Below, one piece after another: positions 25,705 to 34,916 of a stretch of 64,000 nucleotides of DNA. The DNA is from Caballeronia terrestris (GTDB taxonomy: Bacteria; Pseudomonadota; Gammaproteobacteria; Burkholderiales; Burkholderiaceae). Position 1 is the stretch's first letter. Each line of letters starts with the position of its first letter. The translations under genes were made by a program, and so were the position numbers. A model generated the notes under the pieces. It was not told where the DNA came from. It saw only the letters and a program-made list of their open reading frames with translations, and did no database searches. Where the stretch lies: NCBI RefSeq assembly GCF_001544515.1, contig NZ_FCOL02000024.1, positions 24,422 through 88,421 on the forward strand. The letters are read 5' to 3'.

Positions 25705-28290
25705 TCAGGCTGCGATCGCGCGCAGCAGTTCGGTTTCGACCTGAATCTGGGTCCGGTTGCTGGAAAGGCCTTTGCCGTCGAGCAGGAACACGTCCTCGAC
25801 GCGTTCGCCGAGCGTGTTGATCCGCGCCGCCTGCACGCCGATCCGGTGCTGGGCCAGAACCCGCGCGATCGAATAAAGGAGGCCCTGCCGGTCGTTCGCC
25901 GACACGGACAGGATGTAGTACTGGCCGCGCTCGTCGGGACGCAAATCCACACGCGGCGTAATCGGGAAAGTGCGCACGAGCCGCGACAATCGTCCCTTCG
26001 ACGGTTCCGGCAACATGCGCTCGGCCGTCAGGAGCGTGCTCAACTGCTCCTCGACCAGATTCGCAATGTCGCGATAATGCCCGTCATGCTCCGGGTGCGC
26101 GACAAGAAAATTGTCTAGCGCGTAGCCGTGACGGGTCGTCGTCACCCGCGCATCGAGCACGGAGAGGCCGTTCTTGTCGAAATAACCGCACATCGCCGCG
26201 AACAGGTCCGGGCGATCCGGCACGTACACGAGGACCTGCAACCCCGCTCCGATCGGCGACGGCCGTGCCCGCACGATCGGCTTCGCGCTCTCGACGTGCT
26301 TGTACAAGACACGCGTCTGCCAGGCGATGTCGGCGGCGTCGTGGCGCAGGAAATAGCCGACATCGAGCTGATCCCACAGCCGCCGCTCCGCATGTTCGGG
26401 CACCGTTTCGAGCCGCAGCAGCGCGAGCGCTTCTTCCTGACGCGATTTCAGCTCGGAATGCGCATCGGGTTCGGCGCCGCCGAGCACGGCCCGCGTCGCG
26501 CGGTACAGGTCTTCCAGCAGTTTGCCCTTCCACGCGTTCCAGACCTTCGGGCTCGTGCCCCGAATATCCGCGACGGTCAGCAGGTACAGCGCACTCAGCC
26601 GGCGCTCGGTTTTCACGAGCGCGGCGAACTGCTTGATGACTTCGGGATCGCTCGTGTCCTGCTTCTGCGCGACCTGACTCATCGTCAGATGCTGCTCGAC
26701 CATCCACACGACGAGCGCGCTGTCCTCGGCACCGATGTCGTGCTCGCGGCAGAAGCGGCGCGCGTCGACCATGCCGAGCGTCGAATGATCGCCGCCGCGG
26801 CCCTTCGCGATATCGTGAAACAGCGCCGCCACGTAGAGCACCCACGGCCGCTCGAAGTTGCCCATCAACTGGCTGCAGAACGGATATTCGTGCGCGTGCT
26901 CGGCGATCGCGAAACGTCGCAGATTGCGCAGGACCATCAGGATGTGCTGATCGACGGTGTAGACGTGATACAGATCGTGCTGCATCTGTCCGACGATGCG
27001 CCGGAAATTCAGCAGATAACGCCCGAGCACGCTCGTCTGGTTCATCAGACGCAGCGCGTGCGTGATGCCTTCCGGCTGCTTCAGGATCTCCACGAAAAGC
27101 CGGCGGTTTTCCGGATCGCGGCGCCAGTCGCGATCCATCAGGTCGCGCGCGTTGTAGATCGCGCGCAGCGTGCGCGCCGAGAGGCCTTTTATGCCACGCG
27201 TCTGTTCGTAGAGCAGAAACGCCTCGAGAATCGCGTGCGGCTCGCGTTCGAACACATCATCACGAGCGATTTCGAGCATGCCCTGCTTCTCGACGAAACG
27301 GCCCGAAATCACGCGCGTGATGCCGCTCGTCGTCGGGAAAAGCTGCGCTTCGACGTTCTGGATCAGGATCGTCGCGAGTTGCGTCACGGCTTTCGCCGCC
27401 CAATAGTAGCGGCGCATCAGTTGCTCGCTCGCGCGCTTGGTCGCGGTCGCCTGGAACCCGAAGCTCTCGGCAAGCGCCGTCTGCAGGTCGAACACGAGGA
27501 TGTCCTGCCGACGCTTCGCGATCACGTGCAGCCGCGCGCGCAGCGTCTTCAGGAAGCCTTCGTTGCGGCGCAGTTCGCGCGCTTCGCGTTCGGTGATGAG
27601 GCCGCGCAGGTCGAGCTCACGCCAACTGCTGCCGAAGCCCGCCGCGCGCGAAATCCACAAAATGAGTTGCAGATCGCGCAGTCCGCCCGGACTTTCCTTG
27701 ATGTTCGGCTCGAGGCTGTAAGGCGTGTCCTGGAATTTCGCATGACGCTGGCGCATTTCCAGCACTTTCGCCTGGAAGAACGCGCGCGGGTCGAGCGTCT
27801 GCTGGTAGCGCTCGCGGAAAAGCTGGAAGAGCGGTGTGTCGCCGTAGACGCGCCGCGCTTCCAGCAGCGACGTGAGCACGGTGACGTCGTTCGTCGCTTC
27901 GTCGATGCACTGCGCCACCGACCGCACGCTGCTGCCGATATCGAGCCCCAGATCCCACGCCATACCAATGAAGCGCTCGATGCGAACGGTGAGTTCGGCG
28001 TCGCCGGAATCGGCCGGCTTGTGGTCGGGCAGGAGGACGAGAATGTCGACGTCGGAATAGGGCGCGAGCTCGCCGCGTCCGTACCCGCCGACCGCGACGA
28101 GCGCCGCCCACGACGGCATCGCGCAGGCGTCCCAGGCGCCTTTCAAGGCGTCGTCGGTGACGCGGGCGAGGGCGTTCATCAGCGCATCGACGTTCGAGGC
28201 GGTCTGGAAACGCTCGAGCAAATCCGCTTTCGCCGACTTGAAAGCGGCCTTCAGCGATTCACAGGGCGGGGCGACGACGGTAACGCTCAT
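25705..28290 (-). CDS. glnD: [Protein-PII] uridylyltransferase / uridylyl-removing enzyme
   Basis: An 861-residue nitrogen sensor that uridylylates PII (GlnB/GlnK) when glutamine is low and removes UMP when it is high. Seen in order: the nucleotidyltransferase domain with GGYGRGELAPYSDVDILVL at 68-86 (metal Asp80 and Asp82), the uridylyl-removing HD domain with AALFHDIAKGRGGDHS, and two C-terminal ACT domains (VLVYVPDRPDLFAAMCGYF and LSVSANDRQGLLYSIARVL) that bind glutamine. Length is normal. It is followed 6 bases later by rluB. Confidence 0.95.
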   Translation of the reverse strand: MSVTVVAPPCESLKAAFKSAKADLLERFQTASNVDALMNALARVTDDALKGAWDACAMPSWAALVAVGGYGRGELAPYSDVDILVLLPDHKPADSGDAELTVRIERFIGMAWDLGLDIGSSVRSVAQCIDEATNDVTVLTSLLEARRVYGDTPLFQLFRERYQQTLDPRAFFQAKVLEMRQRHAKFQDTPYSLEPNIKESPGGLRDLQLILWISRAAGFGSSWRELDLRGLITEREARELRRNEGFLKTLRARLHVIAKRRQDILVFDLQTALAESFGFQATATKRASEQLMRRYYWAAKAVTQLATILIQNVEAQLFPTTSGITRVISGRFVEKQGMLEIARDDVFEREPHAILEAFLLYEQTRGIKGLSARTLRAIYNARDLMDRDWRRDPENRRLFVEILKQPEGITHALRLMNQTSVLGRYLLNFRRIVGQMQHDLYHVYTVDQHILMVLRNLRRFAIAEHAHEYPFCSQLMGNFERPWVLYVAALFHDIAKGRGGDHSTLGMVDARRFCREHDIGAEDSALVVWMVEQHLTMSQVAQKQDTSDPEVIKQFAALVKTERRLSALYLLTVADIRGTSPKVWNAWKGKLLEDLYRATRAVLGGAEPDAHSELKSRQEEALALLRLETVPEHAERRLWDQLDVGYFLRHDAADIAWQTRVLYKHVESAKPIVRARPSPIGAGLQVLVYVPDRPDLFAAMCGYFDKNGLSVLDARVTTTRHGYALDNFLVAHPEHDGHYRDIANLVEEQLSTLLTAERMLPEPSKGRLSRLVRTFPITPRVDLRPDERGQYYILSVSANDRQGLLYSIARVLAQHRIGVQAARINTLGERVEDVFLLDGKGLSSNRTQIQVETELLRAIAA

Positions 28291-28652
28291 GGATGGACCG
28301 GTGCGGAAGATCGGTTGGACGGAACGGCGTTTTGGTCCTGCGACTGCGTTTTACGCGTCTTTTTGTGCGTCTCGTTGATCATGGGCGACGCTGCGTTTTG
28401 AAAACGGCCAGTAAACGGCAAGGATTTCCTCGGCGTCAGCGGAGCTTTACCAGTGTTACCCTAACTGCGGCGGCGGACTGCTGTAAAAGCCGGTCTCAGA
28501 CGCGTTCCGCGAGCGAATGGCTTCGCGGTACGGAGAGCCGCACGGTTTCACGCGAATTTCGGTGCTACCGCGTCCGGTCAGTTTGCCCGTCTTGAAATTC
28601 GGGCGCCGTCATCGCAAATCAAACGCCCGAGCTCTTCGGGGAAACCGCCAAC
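28291..28652. other. 362-base intergenic region between map and glnD
   Basis: It lies downstream of map and upstream of glnD, both on the minus strand. I see no supported gene. A weak 5-bp hairpin (CCCGA/TCGGG around 28625-28640) lies near the map stop but lacks a T-run. The region should hold the glnD promoter; no consensus pair stands out. Confidence 0.5.
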
Positions 28653-29462
28653 TCAAGCCGTAGCCGCAATCAACTGCGACGGCGCCTGCGTCCCCGCCGA
28701 CACGGTCAGCACGTCATACCCCGTCGGCGTGACGAGCACCGTGTGCTCCCACTGCGCCGACAGACTGCGATCGCGCGTCTTGACCGTCCACTGATCCGGC
28801 ATCGTGCGGATATCGCGCCGGCCGGCGTTGATCATCGGTTCAACGGTGAAGATCATGCCCGCCTCGAGCTCCATACCGGTACCCGGGCGTCCGTAATGCA
28901 GGACTTGCGGCTCTTCGTGAAACACCTGCCCGATGCCGTGGCCGCAATACTCGCGCACGACGCTATAGCCCTGCGACTCGGCGTGTTTCTGGATTGCGTG
29001 GCCGATATCGCCGAGATGCGCGCCGGGACGCACCTGATCGATGCCGAGCCACATGCAGTCGAAGGTGGTCTGCACGAGGCGTTTCGCGAGAATCGACCCT
29101 TCGCCGACGATGAACATGCGGCTCGTATCGCCGAAATAGCCGTTCTTGATGACCGTGACGTCGATATTGAGCGCGTCGCCGTTCTTCAGCGCCTTCTCGC
29201 CCGGGATGCCGTGGCAGATCACGTCGTTGACCGAGATGCAGGTGGCTTTCGGGTAGGGCGGATAGCCGGGCGGCTGGTAATTCAGCGGCGCGGGCACAGT
29301 GCCCTGTTCCTTCACCATGTACTCGTGACAGAGGCGGTCTAGCTCGCCGGTCGACACGCCGGCTACGATGTGCGGCGTGATGAAGTCGAGCACTTCGCTG
29401 GCGAGCCGGCAGGCGACGCGCATCTGCGCAATATCGTGGTCGTTTTTCAGCGTAATGGACAT
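28653..29462 (-). CDS. map: Methionine aminopeptidase, type I
   Basis: A 269-residue metalloprotease that removes the N-terminal methionine from new proteins. Seen: the metal-binding pattern spread over INDVICHGIPG (substrate His), ALNIDVTV and FGDTSRMF (metal Asp pair), EYCGHGIGQVFHEEP (metal His) and GMIFTVEPM (metal Glu). The ATG at 29462 (MSITLKNDHDIAQMR) is chosen because the family starts there; the frame stays open 153 bases further up with Pro/Ala-rich sequence of no similarity. It is divergent from rpsB, a common arrangement in bacteria. Confidence 0.95.
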   Translation of the reverse strand: MSITLKNDHDIAQMRVACRLASEVLDFITPHIVAGVSTGELDRLCHEYMVKEQGTVPAPLNYQPPGYPPYPKATCISVNDVICHGIPGEKALKNGDALNIDVTVIKNGYFGDTSRMFIVGEGSILAKRLVQTTFDCMWLGIDQVRPGAHLGDIGHAIQKHAESQGYSVVREYCGHGIGQVFHEEPQVLHYGRPGTGMELEAGMIFTVEPMINAGRRDIRTMPDQWTVKTRDRSLSAQWEHTVLVTPTGYDVLTVSAGTQAPSQLIAATA

Positions 29463-29616
29463 GACTGGGTGGGCAAAATCGTGTAGGCGGCGCATTCGCG
29501 CGAAAGCGGCATTATCGCACCTTAGGGCGGGGGGCGCAGGTGGGGAGGGCGTTGCCGGGCGTTCGCGCGCATCGGGCGGTGCGTTCTGCCCGCCACTTTC
29601 CGCCTGACTGGCCACC

Positions 29617-29646
29617 TTGAGCCCCGTAACCCGTGCGTGCTATACT
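29617..29646 (+). promoter_or_regulatory. Sigma-70-type promoter for rpsB
   Basis: TTGAGC (29617-29622) and TATACT (29641-29646) are separated by 18 bases, close to the sigma-70 consensus, on the strand of rpsB. Predicted transcription starts near 29653, leaving a leader of about 190 bases before the rpsB ATG. Confidence 0.75.
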
Positions 29647-29652
29647 CTTTGG

Positions 29653-29846
29653 CTAAGTCGGTATCCACTTTACGGCCGTTGTCAATCGGACGAAGCGAAA
29701 GGCAGCCAAGCTACAAGGCAGGAAACAGACTTGATTCGCAAGCCGGCGCACCCAGGGTGTCCGGCGTTCTTCCAAAACTGGCCGAAAGGCAGGAAGGGCG
29801 CGGGATGCGGCAGCCGGCTTAAGACCCAACCCTCGCGGAGAATTTC
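29653..29846 (+). promoter_or_regulatory. Long 5' leader of rpsB (possible S2 autoregulatory RNA)
   Basis: About 190 bases between the predicted start of transcription and the rpsB ATG hold no gene. Short complementary segments (for example GCCGGCG and CGCCGGC-like pieces near 29740-29765 and the GGCAGCCGGCTTAAG stretch near 29810) could fold. In E. coli the rpsB leader binds S2 to repress rpsB-tsf. Whether this leader does so is inference; no known motif was matched by eye. Confidence 0.35.
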
Positions 29847-30599
29847 ATGGCAGTTACCATGCGTCAAATGCTGGAAGCCGGTGTCCACTTCGGTCACCAA
29901 ACGCGCTTCTGGAACCCGAAGATGGCCCCCTATATCTTCGGTCATCGCAACAAGATTCACATTATCAACCTCGAAAAGACGCTGCCGCTCTATAACGACG
30001 CGCTGAAGTACGTGCGTCAACTGGCAGCCAATCGCGGCACGATCCTGTTTGTCGGCACGAAGCGCCAGTCGCGCGACACGGTCGCTGAAGAAGCGCAACG
30101 CGCCGGCATGCCGTTCGTGAACGCGCGCTGGCTCGGCGGCATGCTGACCAACTTCAAGACTCTTAAGATTTCGATCAAGCGCCTGAAGGACATGGAAGCA
30201 GCGCTGGAATCGGGTGAAACCGAACGCATGAGCAAGAAGGAAGCGCTTCTGTTCGAACGCGAAATGGCCAAGCTGCAAAAGTCCATCGGCGGCGTGAAGG
30301 ACATGGGCGGCATTCCGGACGCGATCTTCGTGATCGACGTCGGCTACCACAAGATTGCCGTGACCGAAGCGAAGAAACTGGGCATCCCCGTTATCGCCGT
30401 GGTCGACACGAACCACTCGCCGGAAGGCATCGACTACGTGATCCCGGGTAACGACGACGCCAGCAAGGCCGTCGTGCTGTACACGCAAGGCGTGGCCGAA
30501 GCGATCCTCGAAGGCCGTGCGAACGCGGTGAACGAAGTCGTCCAGGCTGCGCGCAGCGGCGAAGGCGACGAGTTCGTCGAGGTCAACGCAGAGGCGTAA
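29847..30599 (+). CDS. rpsB: 30S ribosomal protein S2
   Basis: A 250-residue component of the small subunit, needed for S1 binding and translation initiation. Seen: the N-terminal signature MRQMLEAGVHFGHQTRFWNPKM and the second signature PDAIFVIDVGYHKIAVTEA-like stretch with NHSPEGIDYVIPGNDDA following. The ribosome site CGGAGAA lies 6-12 bases ahead. First gene of the long run to rnhB. Confidence 0.97.
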   Translation: MAVTMRQMLEAGVHFGHQTRFWNPKMAPYIFGHRNKIHIINLEKTLPLYNDALKYVRQLAANRGTILFVGTKRQSRDTVAEEAQRAGMPFVNARWLGGMLTNFKTLKISIKRLKDMEAALESGETERMSKKEALLFEREMAKLQKSIGGVKDMGGIPDAIFVIDVGYHKIAVTEAKKLGIPVIAVVDTNHSPEGIDYVIPGNDDASKAVVLYTQGVAEAILEGRANAVNEVVQAARSGEGDEFVEVNAEA

Positions 30600-30617
30600 A
30601 GAGCCCTCTCGTCCGGC

Positions 30618-30652
30618 AAAAAAGGGGGCTTTGTGAAAGGCCCCTTTTTTTT
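30618..30652 (+). terminator. Intrinsic terminator/attenuator between rpsB and tsf
   Basis: A hairpin formed by the GGGGCTTT (30625-30632) and AAAGGCCCC (30636-30644) arms, with one bulged G, is preceded by A6 and followed by T8. A comparable terminator between rpsB and tsf is known in E. coli and lowers tsf relative to rpsB; the tsf gene starts 104 bases later. Confidence 0.85.
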
Positions 30653-30756
30653 AAGCCGACGACCGGAGTTCGACCTGCAGTACATGGCGGCACCCCAATT
30701 ATTGTCGCGGGCTTTTACGCCGGCGGCACGTATCAAACAGACTCAAGGAGCAGATG

Positions 30757-31638
30757 ATGGCGGCAATTACCGCAAGCATGGTGGCAGAACTGCGCGCGAA
30801 GACCGACGCGCCGATGATGGAATGCAAGAAGGCGCTGACGGAAGCCGACGGCGACCTCGAGCGCGCGGAAGAACTGCTGCGCGTGAAGCTTGGCAACAAG
30901 GCGAGCAAGGCGGCATCGCGCGTGACGGCTGAAGGCATCGTGACGTCGCACATCGAAGGCGGCGTGGGCGCGCTCGTCGAACTGAACTGCGAAACCGACT
31001 TCGTCGCGAAGAACGACGATTTCCTCGCGTTCGGCAAGACGGTCGCCGAAATCGTGGCGAAGACCAACCCGGCCGACGTCGCCGCGTTGAGCGCACGTCC
31101 GCTCGAAAGCTCGACGGTCGACGCCGTGCGTCTCGCGCTCGTCGGCAAGATCGGCGAAAACGTCTCGATCCGCCGTTTCGTGCGTTTTGAATCCAGCAAC
31201 AAGCTGGCTTCGTATCTGCATGGCACGCGCATCGGCGTGCTGGTCGAGTTCGCGGGCGCTGATGAACAGGTCGGCAAGGACGTCGCGATGCACATCGCCG
31301 CAATGAAGCCGGTTTCGCTGTCGTCGGAAGAAGTGCCGGCGGACCTGATCGCGAAGGAACGCAGCATCGCCGAGCAGAAGGCCGCCGAATCGGGCAAGCC
31401 GGCTGAAATCGTGGCGAAGATGGTCGACGGCAGCGTGCAGAAGTATCTGAAGGAAGTCTCGCTGCTGAACCAGCCGTTCGTTAAGAACGACAAGCAGACG
31501 ATCGAGCAGATGCTGAAGGCGGCAGGCGCTACGGTGCAGAAGTTCGCGCTGTTCGTGGTCGGCGAAGGCATCGAAAAGCGTCAGGACGATTTCGCTGCCG
31601 AAGTGGCCGCCCAAGTCGCAGCAGCAAAGCAGAGCTAA
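30757..31638 (+). CDS. tsf: Translation elongation factor Ts
   Basis: A 293-residue guanine nucleotide exchange factor for EF-Tu. Seen: the N-terminal UBA-like domain MVAELRAKTDAPMMECKKAL (first signature), then VELNCETDFVAKNDDF (second signature, the TDFV motif contacting EF-Tu) and two dimerisation subdomains. Two adjacent ATGs (30754 and 30757) are possible; I use the second, which gives the usual MAAITASMV start. AAGGAG at 30745-30750 serves either. Confidence 0.96.
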   Translation: MAAITASMVAELRAKTDAPMMECKKALTEADGDLERAEELLRVKLGNKASKAASRVTAEGIVTSHIEGGVGALVELNCETDFVAKNDDFLAFGKTVAEIVAKTNPADVAALSARPLESSTVDAVRLALVGKIGENVSIRRFVRFESSNKLASYLHGTRIGVLVEFAGADEQVGKDVAMHIAAMKPVSLSSEEVPADLIAKERSIAEQKAAESGKPAEIVAKMVDGSVQKYLKEVSLLNQPFVKNDKQTIEQMLKAAGATVQKFALFVVGEGIEKRQDDFAAEVAAQVAAAKQS

Positions 31639-31892
31639 ATCCGGCGGCGGGCGGCGCGGCACGAATCCAGTGCGCGCCGCCCGCGGCAGGAACGCAGTAC
31701 CCGCAGCACAGCGAGACGTCCGGTGGAACATTCGTTCCGCCCGCTCGCAAGCAACACCAGCAGGTCGCAAATTCAAGGGTTTACCCTAAGTCAACCCGCC
31801 GCTGCACGAATTTGGCGCGCTTGCCGTAAATATCGTTTCACCCCTACAGTTCTACGTTGTTGCAACCCCCTCGGCGCGATCGGAACCTTCAT

Positions 31893-32606
31893 ATGCCCAC
31901 AGCCTACAAACGCGTACTCCTCAAGCTCTCCGGCGAAGCCCTTATGGGCGATGATGCCTTTGGCATCAATCGCGCGACCATCGAACGCATGGTGGCGGAC
32001 ATGGCTGAAGTGGTCCGCATGGGCACCCAGCTTGCTGTCGTGATCGGCGGCGGCAACATTTTTCGCGGCGTGGCGGGCGGCGCGGCCGGCATGGACCGTG
32101 CAACAGCCGATTACATGGGCATGCTCGCCACGATGATGAACGCGCTGGCGCTGCAAGACGCGATGCGCCACGCGGGCATCGAAGCGCGCGTGCAGTCGGC
32201 GCTGCGCATGGACCAGGTCGTCGAGCCGTATATCCGTCCGCGCGCGATTCGCCAGCTCGAAGAGGGCAAAGTGGTGATTTTCGCGGCCGGCACGGGCAAT
32301 CCGTTCTTCACGACCGACACCGCAGCGGCCTTACGCGGCTCGGAGGTCGGCGCCGAAGTGGTGCTGAAGGCGACGAAGGTCGACGGCGTATACTCCGCCG
32401 ACCCGAAGAAAGACCCGAACGCCACGCGCTACAGCACGATCAGCTTCGACGAGGCGATCGGGCGCAATCTGCAGGTGATGGACGCGACGGCGTTTGCGCT
32501 GTGCCGCGACCAGAAGCTGCCGATCCGCGTGTTTTCGATCAATAAGGCGGGAGCGCTCAAGCGCATCATCCAGGGCGACGACGAAGGCACGCTCGTCCAC
32601 GTGTAA
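31893..32606 (+). CDS. pyrH: UMP kinase
   Basis: A 237-residue amino-acid-kinase-fold enzyme that phosphorylates UMP to UDP, regulated by GTP and UTP. Seen: YKRVLLKLSGEALMGD at the start (phosphate-binding Lys and Gly-rich loop), VVIGGGNIFRG, and VDGVYSADPKKDPNATRY near the C-terminal third. ATG 31893 is used (MPTAYKRVLL); an in-frame ATG-like start 36 bases earlier has no support. A 254-base spacer without recognisable features separates it from tsf. Confidence 0.95.
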   Translation: MPTAYKRVLLKLSGEALMGDDAFGINRATIERMVADMAEVVRMGTQLAVVIGGGNIFRGVAGGAAGMDRATADYMGMLATMMNALALQDAMRHAGIEARVQSALRMDQVVEPYIRPRAIRQLEEGKVVIFAAGTGNPFFTTDTAAALRGSEVGAEVVLKATKVDGVYSADPKKDPNATRYSTISFDEAIGRNLQVMDATAFALCRDQKLPIRVFSINKAGALKRIIQGDDEGTLVHV

Positions 32607-32691
32607 ACTCTTGCGGGATAGGGCGCGGTGCGGCTCGACAGCCTGCGCCCGGAGCGCCTGCATTGCCAGTAACCAAGGTTTGGAGGTTTAA

Positions 32692-33252
32692 ATGAGTGTG
32701 GCTGACATTAAAAAGGGCGTCGACCAGAAGATGCAGCGGTCGATCGAAGCGTTCAAGGCCGATCTCGCCAAGATCCGCACGGGTCGCGCCCATACCGGCT
32801 TGCTCGACCACATCCAGGTCGATTACTACGGCTCGAACGTACCCATTTCGCAGGTCGCGAACATGACGCTCGTCGATGCGCGTACGATCGGCGTCCAGGC
32901 GTGGGAAAAGAAGATGGTGCCGGTCATCGAGAAGGCGATCCGCGAGTCGGACCTCGGCCTGAACCCGTCGAACCAGGGCGATTTGATCCGTGTGCCGATG
33001 CCCGCGCTGACCGAAGAGCGCCGCAAGGAACTTACGAAGGTCGTGAAGAGCGAAGGCGAAACGGCCAAGATCGCGGTGCGCAACCTGCGCCGCGATGCCA
33101 ACGAGCAACTGAAGAAACTCGTCAAGGACAAGGAAATCTCCGAAGACGACGAGCGTCGTGCAAGCGACGACGTTCAGAAGTTCACCGACAAATTCGTCGC
33201 GGAAATCGACAAGCTGGTTCAGTCGAAAGAAGCCGAGATCATGACGGTTTGA
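32692..33252 (+). CDS. frr: Ribosome recycling factor
   Basis: A 186-residue tRNA-shaped protein that, with EF-G, splits the post-termination ribosome. Seen: the N-terminal long helix KMQRSIEAFKADLAKIRTGRA, the domain II strand region PISQVANMTLVDARTIGVQAW, and the C-terminal helices RKELTKVVKSEGETAKIAVRN-like wording. TGGAGG just upstream of the ATG supports the start. Confidence 0.96.
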   Translation: MSVADIKKGVDQKMQRSIEAFKADLAKIRTGRAHTGLLDHIQVDYYGSNVPISQVANMTLVDARTIGVQAWEKKMVPVIEKAIRESDLGLNPSNQGDLIRVPMPALTEERRKELTKVVKSEGETAKIAVRNLRRDANEQLKKLVKDKEISEDDERRASDDVQKFTDKFVAEIDKLVQSKEAEIMTV

Positions 33253-33317
33253 AGGCCGATTCCGGTCTTGCCAGTGTTGCTGGCACTTCATTCTGTCGAT
33301 CATAAGATTCAGCGGCC

Positions 33318-34100
33318 ATGACCTATACCAGCTCTACCGTTCGCGTACCCGATGTCGCGGCTGTTCCACGCCATATCGCGATCATCATGGACGGCAACGG
33401 CCGTTGGGCGACGCAGCGGCGCCTGCCGCGCGTCGCCGGCCACACGCGTGGCGTCGATGCCGTGCGCGCGACCGTCGAAAGCTGCGCGCGGCGTGGCGTC
33501 GAGTACGTGACGCTGTTCGCATTCAGCTCGGAAAACTGGCGCCGCCCGACGGAGGAAGTGTCGTTTCTGATGCGCCTGTTCGTCACGGCCCTCGAGCGCG
33601 AAATCGGCAAATTGCATGCTAATGGCATCCGTCTGCGCGTCGTCGGCGACATCTCGATGTTCGACGAGCGCATTCGCGCGCTGATCCAGCGCGCCGAAAC
33701 CAAAACCGCGCGCAACACGCGCCTCACGCTGACGATCGCAGCCAACTACGGCGGCCGCTGGGACATCATGCAAGCCACCCGTAAGCTTGCCGAGCAATCG
33801 GTGGAAGAAGGGCAGGCGGTCGTGGTGGACGAGGCATCGTTCGCACAGCACCTCGCGATGGCCTATGCGCCGGAGCCCGATCTCTTCATCCGCACGGGAG
33901 GCGAGCAGCGCATCAGCAACTTCTTGCTGTGGCAACTCGCCTACACCGAGTTTTATTTCACCGATACCTACTGGCCGGATTTCGACGCCGACGCCCTCGG
34001 CCGCGCCATCGAATCCTATGGCGAGCGCGAACGCCGCTTCGGCCGCACGAGCGCCCAACTCGCACCGCAATCGCAGAAGGTCGACACCCTTTCATGCTAA
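33318..34100 (+). CDS. uppS: Undecaprenyl diphosphate synthase
   Basis: A 260-residue cis-prenyltransferase that extends farnesyl diphosphate with isopentenyl units to the C55 lipid carrier of peptidoglycan and O-antigen synthesis. Seen: HIAIIMDGNGRWA with the catalytic Asp25, TLFAFSSENWRRP, and the C-terminal DLFIRTGGEQRISNFLLWQ. The last 7 bases overlap cdsA. It is 65 bases after frr. Confidence 0.96.
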   Translation: MTYTSSTVRVPDVAAVPRHIAIIMDGNGRWATQRRLPRVAGHTRGVDAVRATVESCARRGVEYVTLFAFSSENWRRPTEEVSFLMRLFVTALEREIGKLHANGIRLRVVGDISMFDERIRALIQRAETKTARNTRLTLTIAANYGGRWDIMQATRKLAEQSVEEGQAVVVDEASFAQHLAMAYAPEPDLFIRTGGEQRISNFLLWQLAYTEFYFTDTYWPDFDADALGRAIESYGERERRFGRTSAQLAPQSQKVDTLSC

Positions 34101-34906
34101 AGACCCGTGTCATCACGGCAATCGTTCTGCTGGCAGTGCTGGTGCCGATCACGCTTTTCGCGCCGGTCGGGGCTTTCGGGGCGCTGATCGGGTTCGTCGT
34201 CGTGTTTGCCGCCTGGGAATGGGCGCGGCTGCTCAAGGTCGGCGGCGCCGGGCCGGTCGCCTATGCGGTCTTTACCGCACTCGTGCTGATTCTGAGCACG
34301 TTTCTCGGCGTCGCGCCGAAAGGCCTTTTCCAGATGGCCGCGATCTTCTGGGTGCTGGCGGGTCCGTTCGCGCTGTTGCGCAAGCCCGTTCTAGCCGCTG
34401 GTCTGTGGCAGGTCTTTCTTCTTTTCGCCGGAATTGTCGTGTTCGTCGCCTGCTGGCACGCGCTCGTCGCGGCGCGCACGGTCGGCGTGGCATTCGTGCT
34501 ATCGCTTCTCCTAGTCGTCTGGCTCGCCGACATAGGCGCATACTTCGCCGGAAAAGCCCTTGGGCGCCACAAGCTCGCCCCGTCGATCAGCCCCGGCAAG
34601 ACGTGGGAAGGGGCGGTCGGCGGCTGGGTCGCGGTGATCGTGATCGGCTCGATCGCCGCCGCCAGCCAGGTTTTCGCGCCCACGCTCTTCACGGCCTACG
34701 TCGAGCATAGCGGATGGCTCAAGGCGCTGGTCGCGCTCACCGTGCTGGTCGCGTTCAGCGTGATCGGCGACCTGTTCGAGTCGCTCATGAAGCGCCAGGC
34801 CGGCGTCAAGGATTCGAGCGGTCTGCTGCCGGGCCACGGCGGCGTCATGGACCGCATCGACGCATTGTTGCCTGTACTGCCGATCGCGCTATTGCTGCTC
34901 GGCTAA
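34094..34906 (+). CDS. cdsA: Phosphatidate cytidylyltransferase
   Basis: A 270-residue integral membrane enzyme making CDP-diacylglycerol, the precursor of all phospholipids. Seen: seven to eight hydrophobic segments and the C-terminal family signature SVIGDLFESLMKRQAGVKDS followed by LLPGHGGVMDRIDALL. ATG 34094 overlaps the uppS end by 7 bases, so translation is coupled; the frame is open upstream only as an overlap with uppS. Confidence 0.95.
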   Translation: MLKTRVITAIVLLAVLVPITLFAPVGAFGALIGFVVVFAAWEWARLLKVGGAGPVAYAVFTALVLILSTFLGVAPKGLFQMAAIFWVLAGPFALLRKPVLAAGLWQVFLLFAGIVVFVACWHALVAARTVGVAFVLSLLLVVWLADIGAYFAGKALGRHKLAPSISPGKTWEGAVGGWVAVIVIGSIAAASQVFAPTLFTAYVEHSGWLKALVALTVLVAFSVIGDLFESLMKRQAGVKDSSGLLPGHGGVMDRIDALLPVLPIALLLLG

Positions 34907-34916
34907 AGAAGGATTT

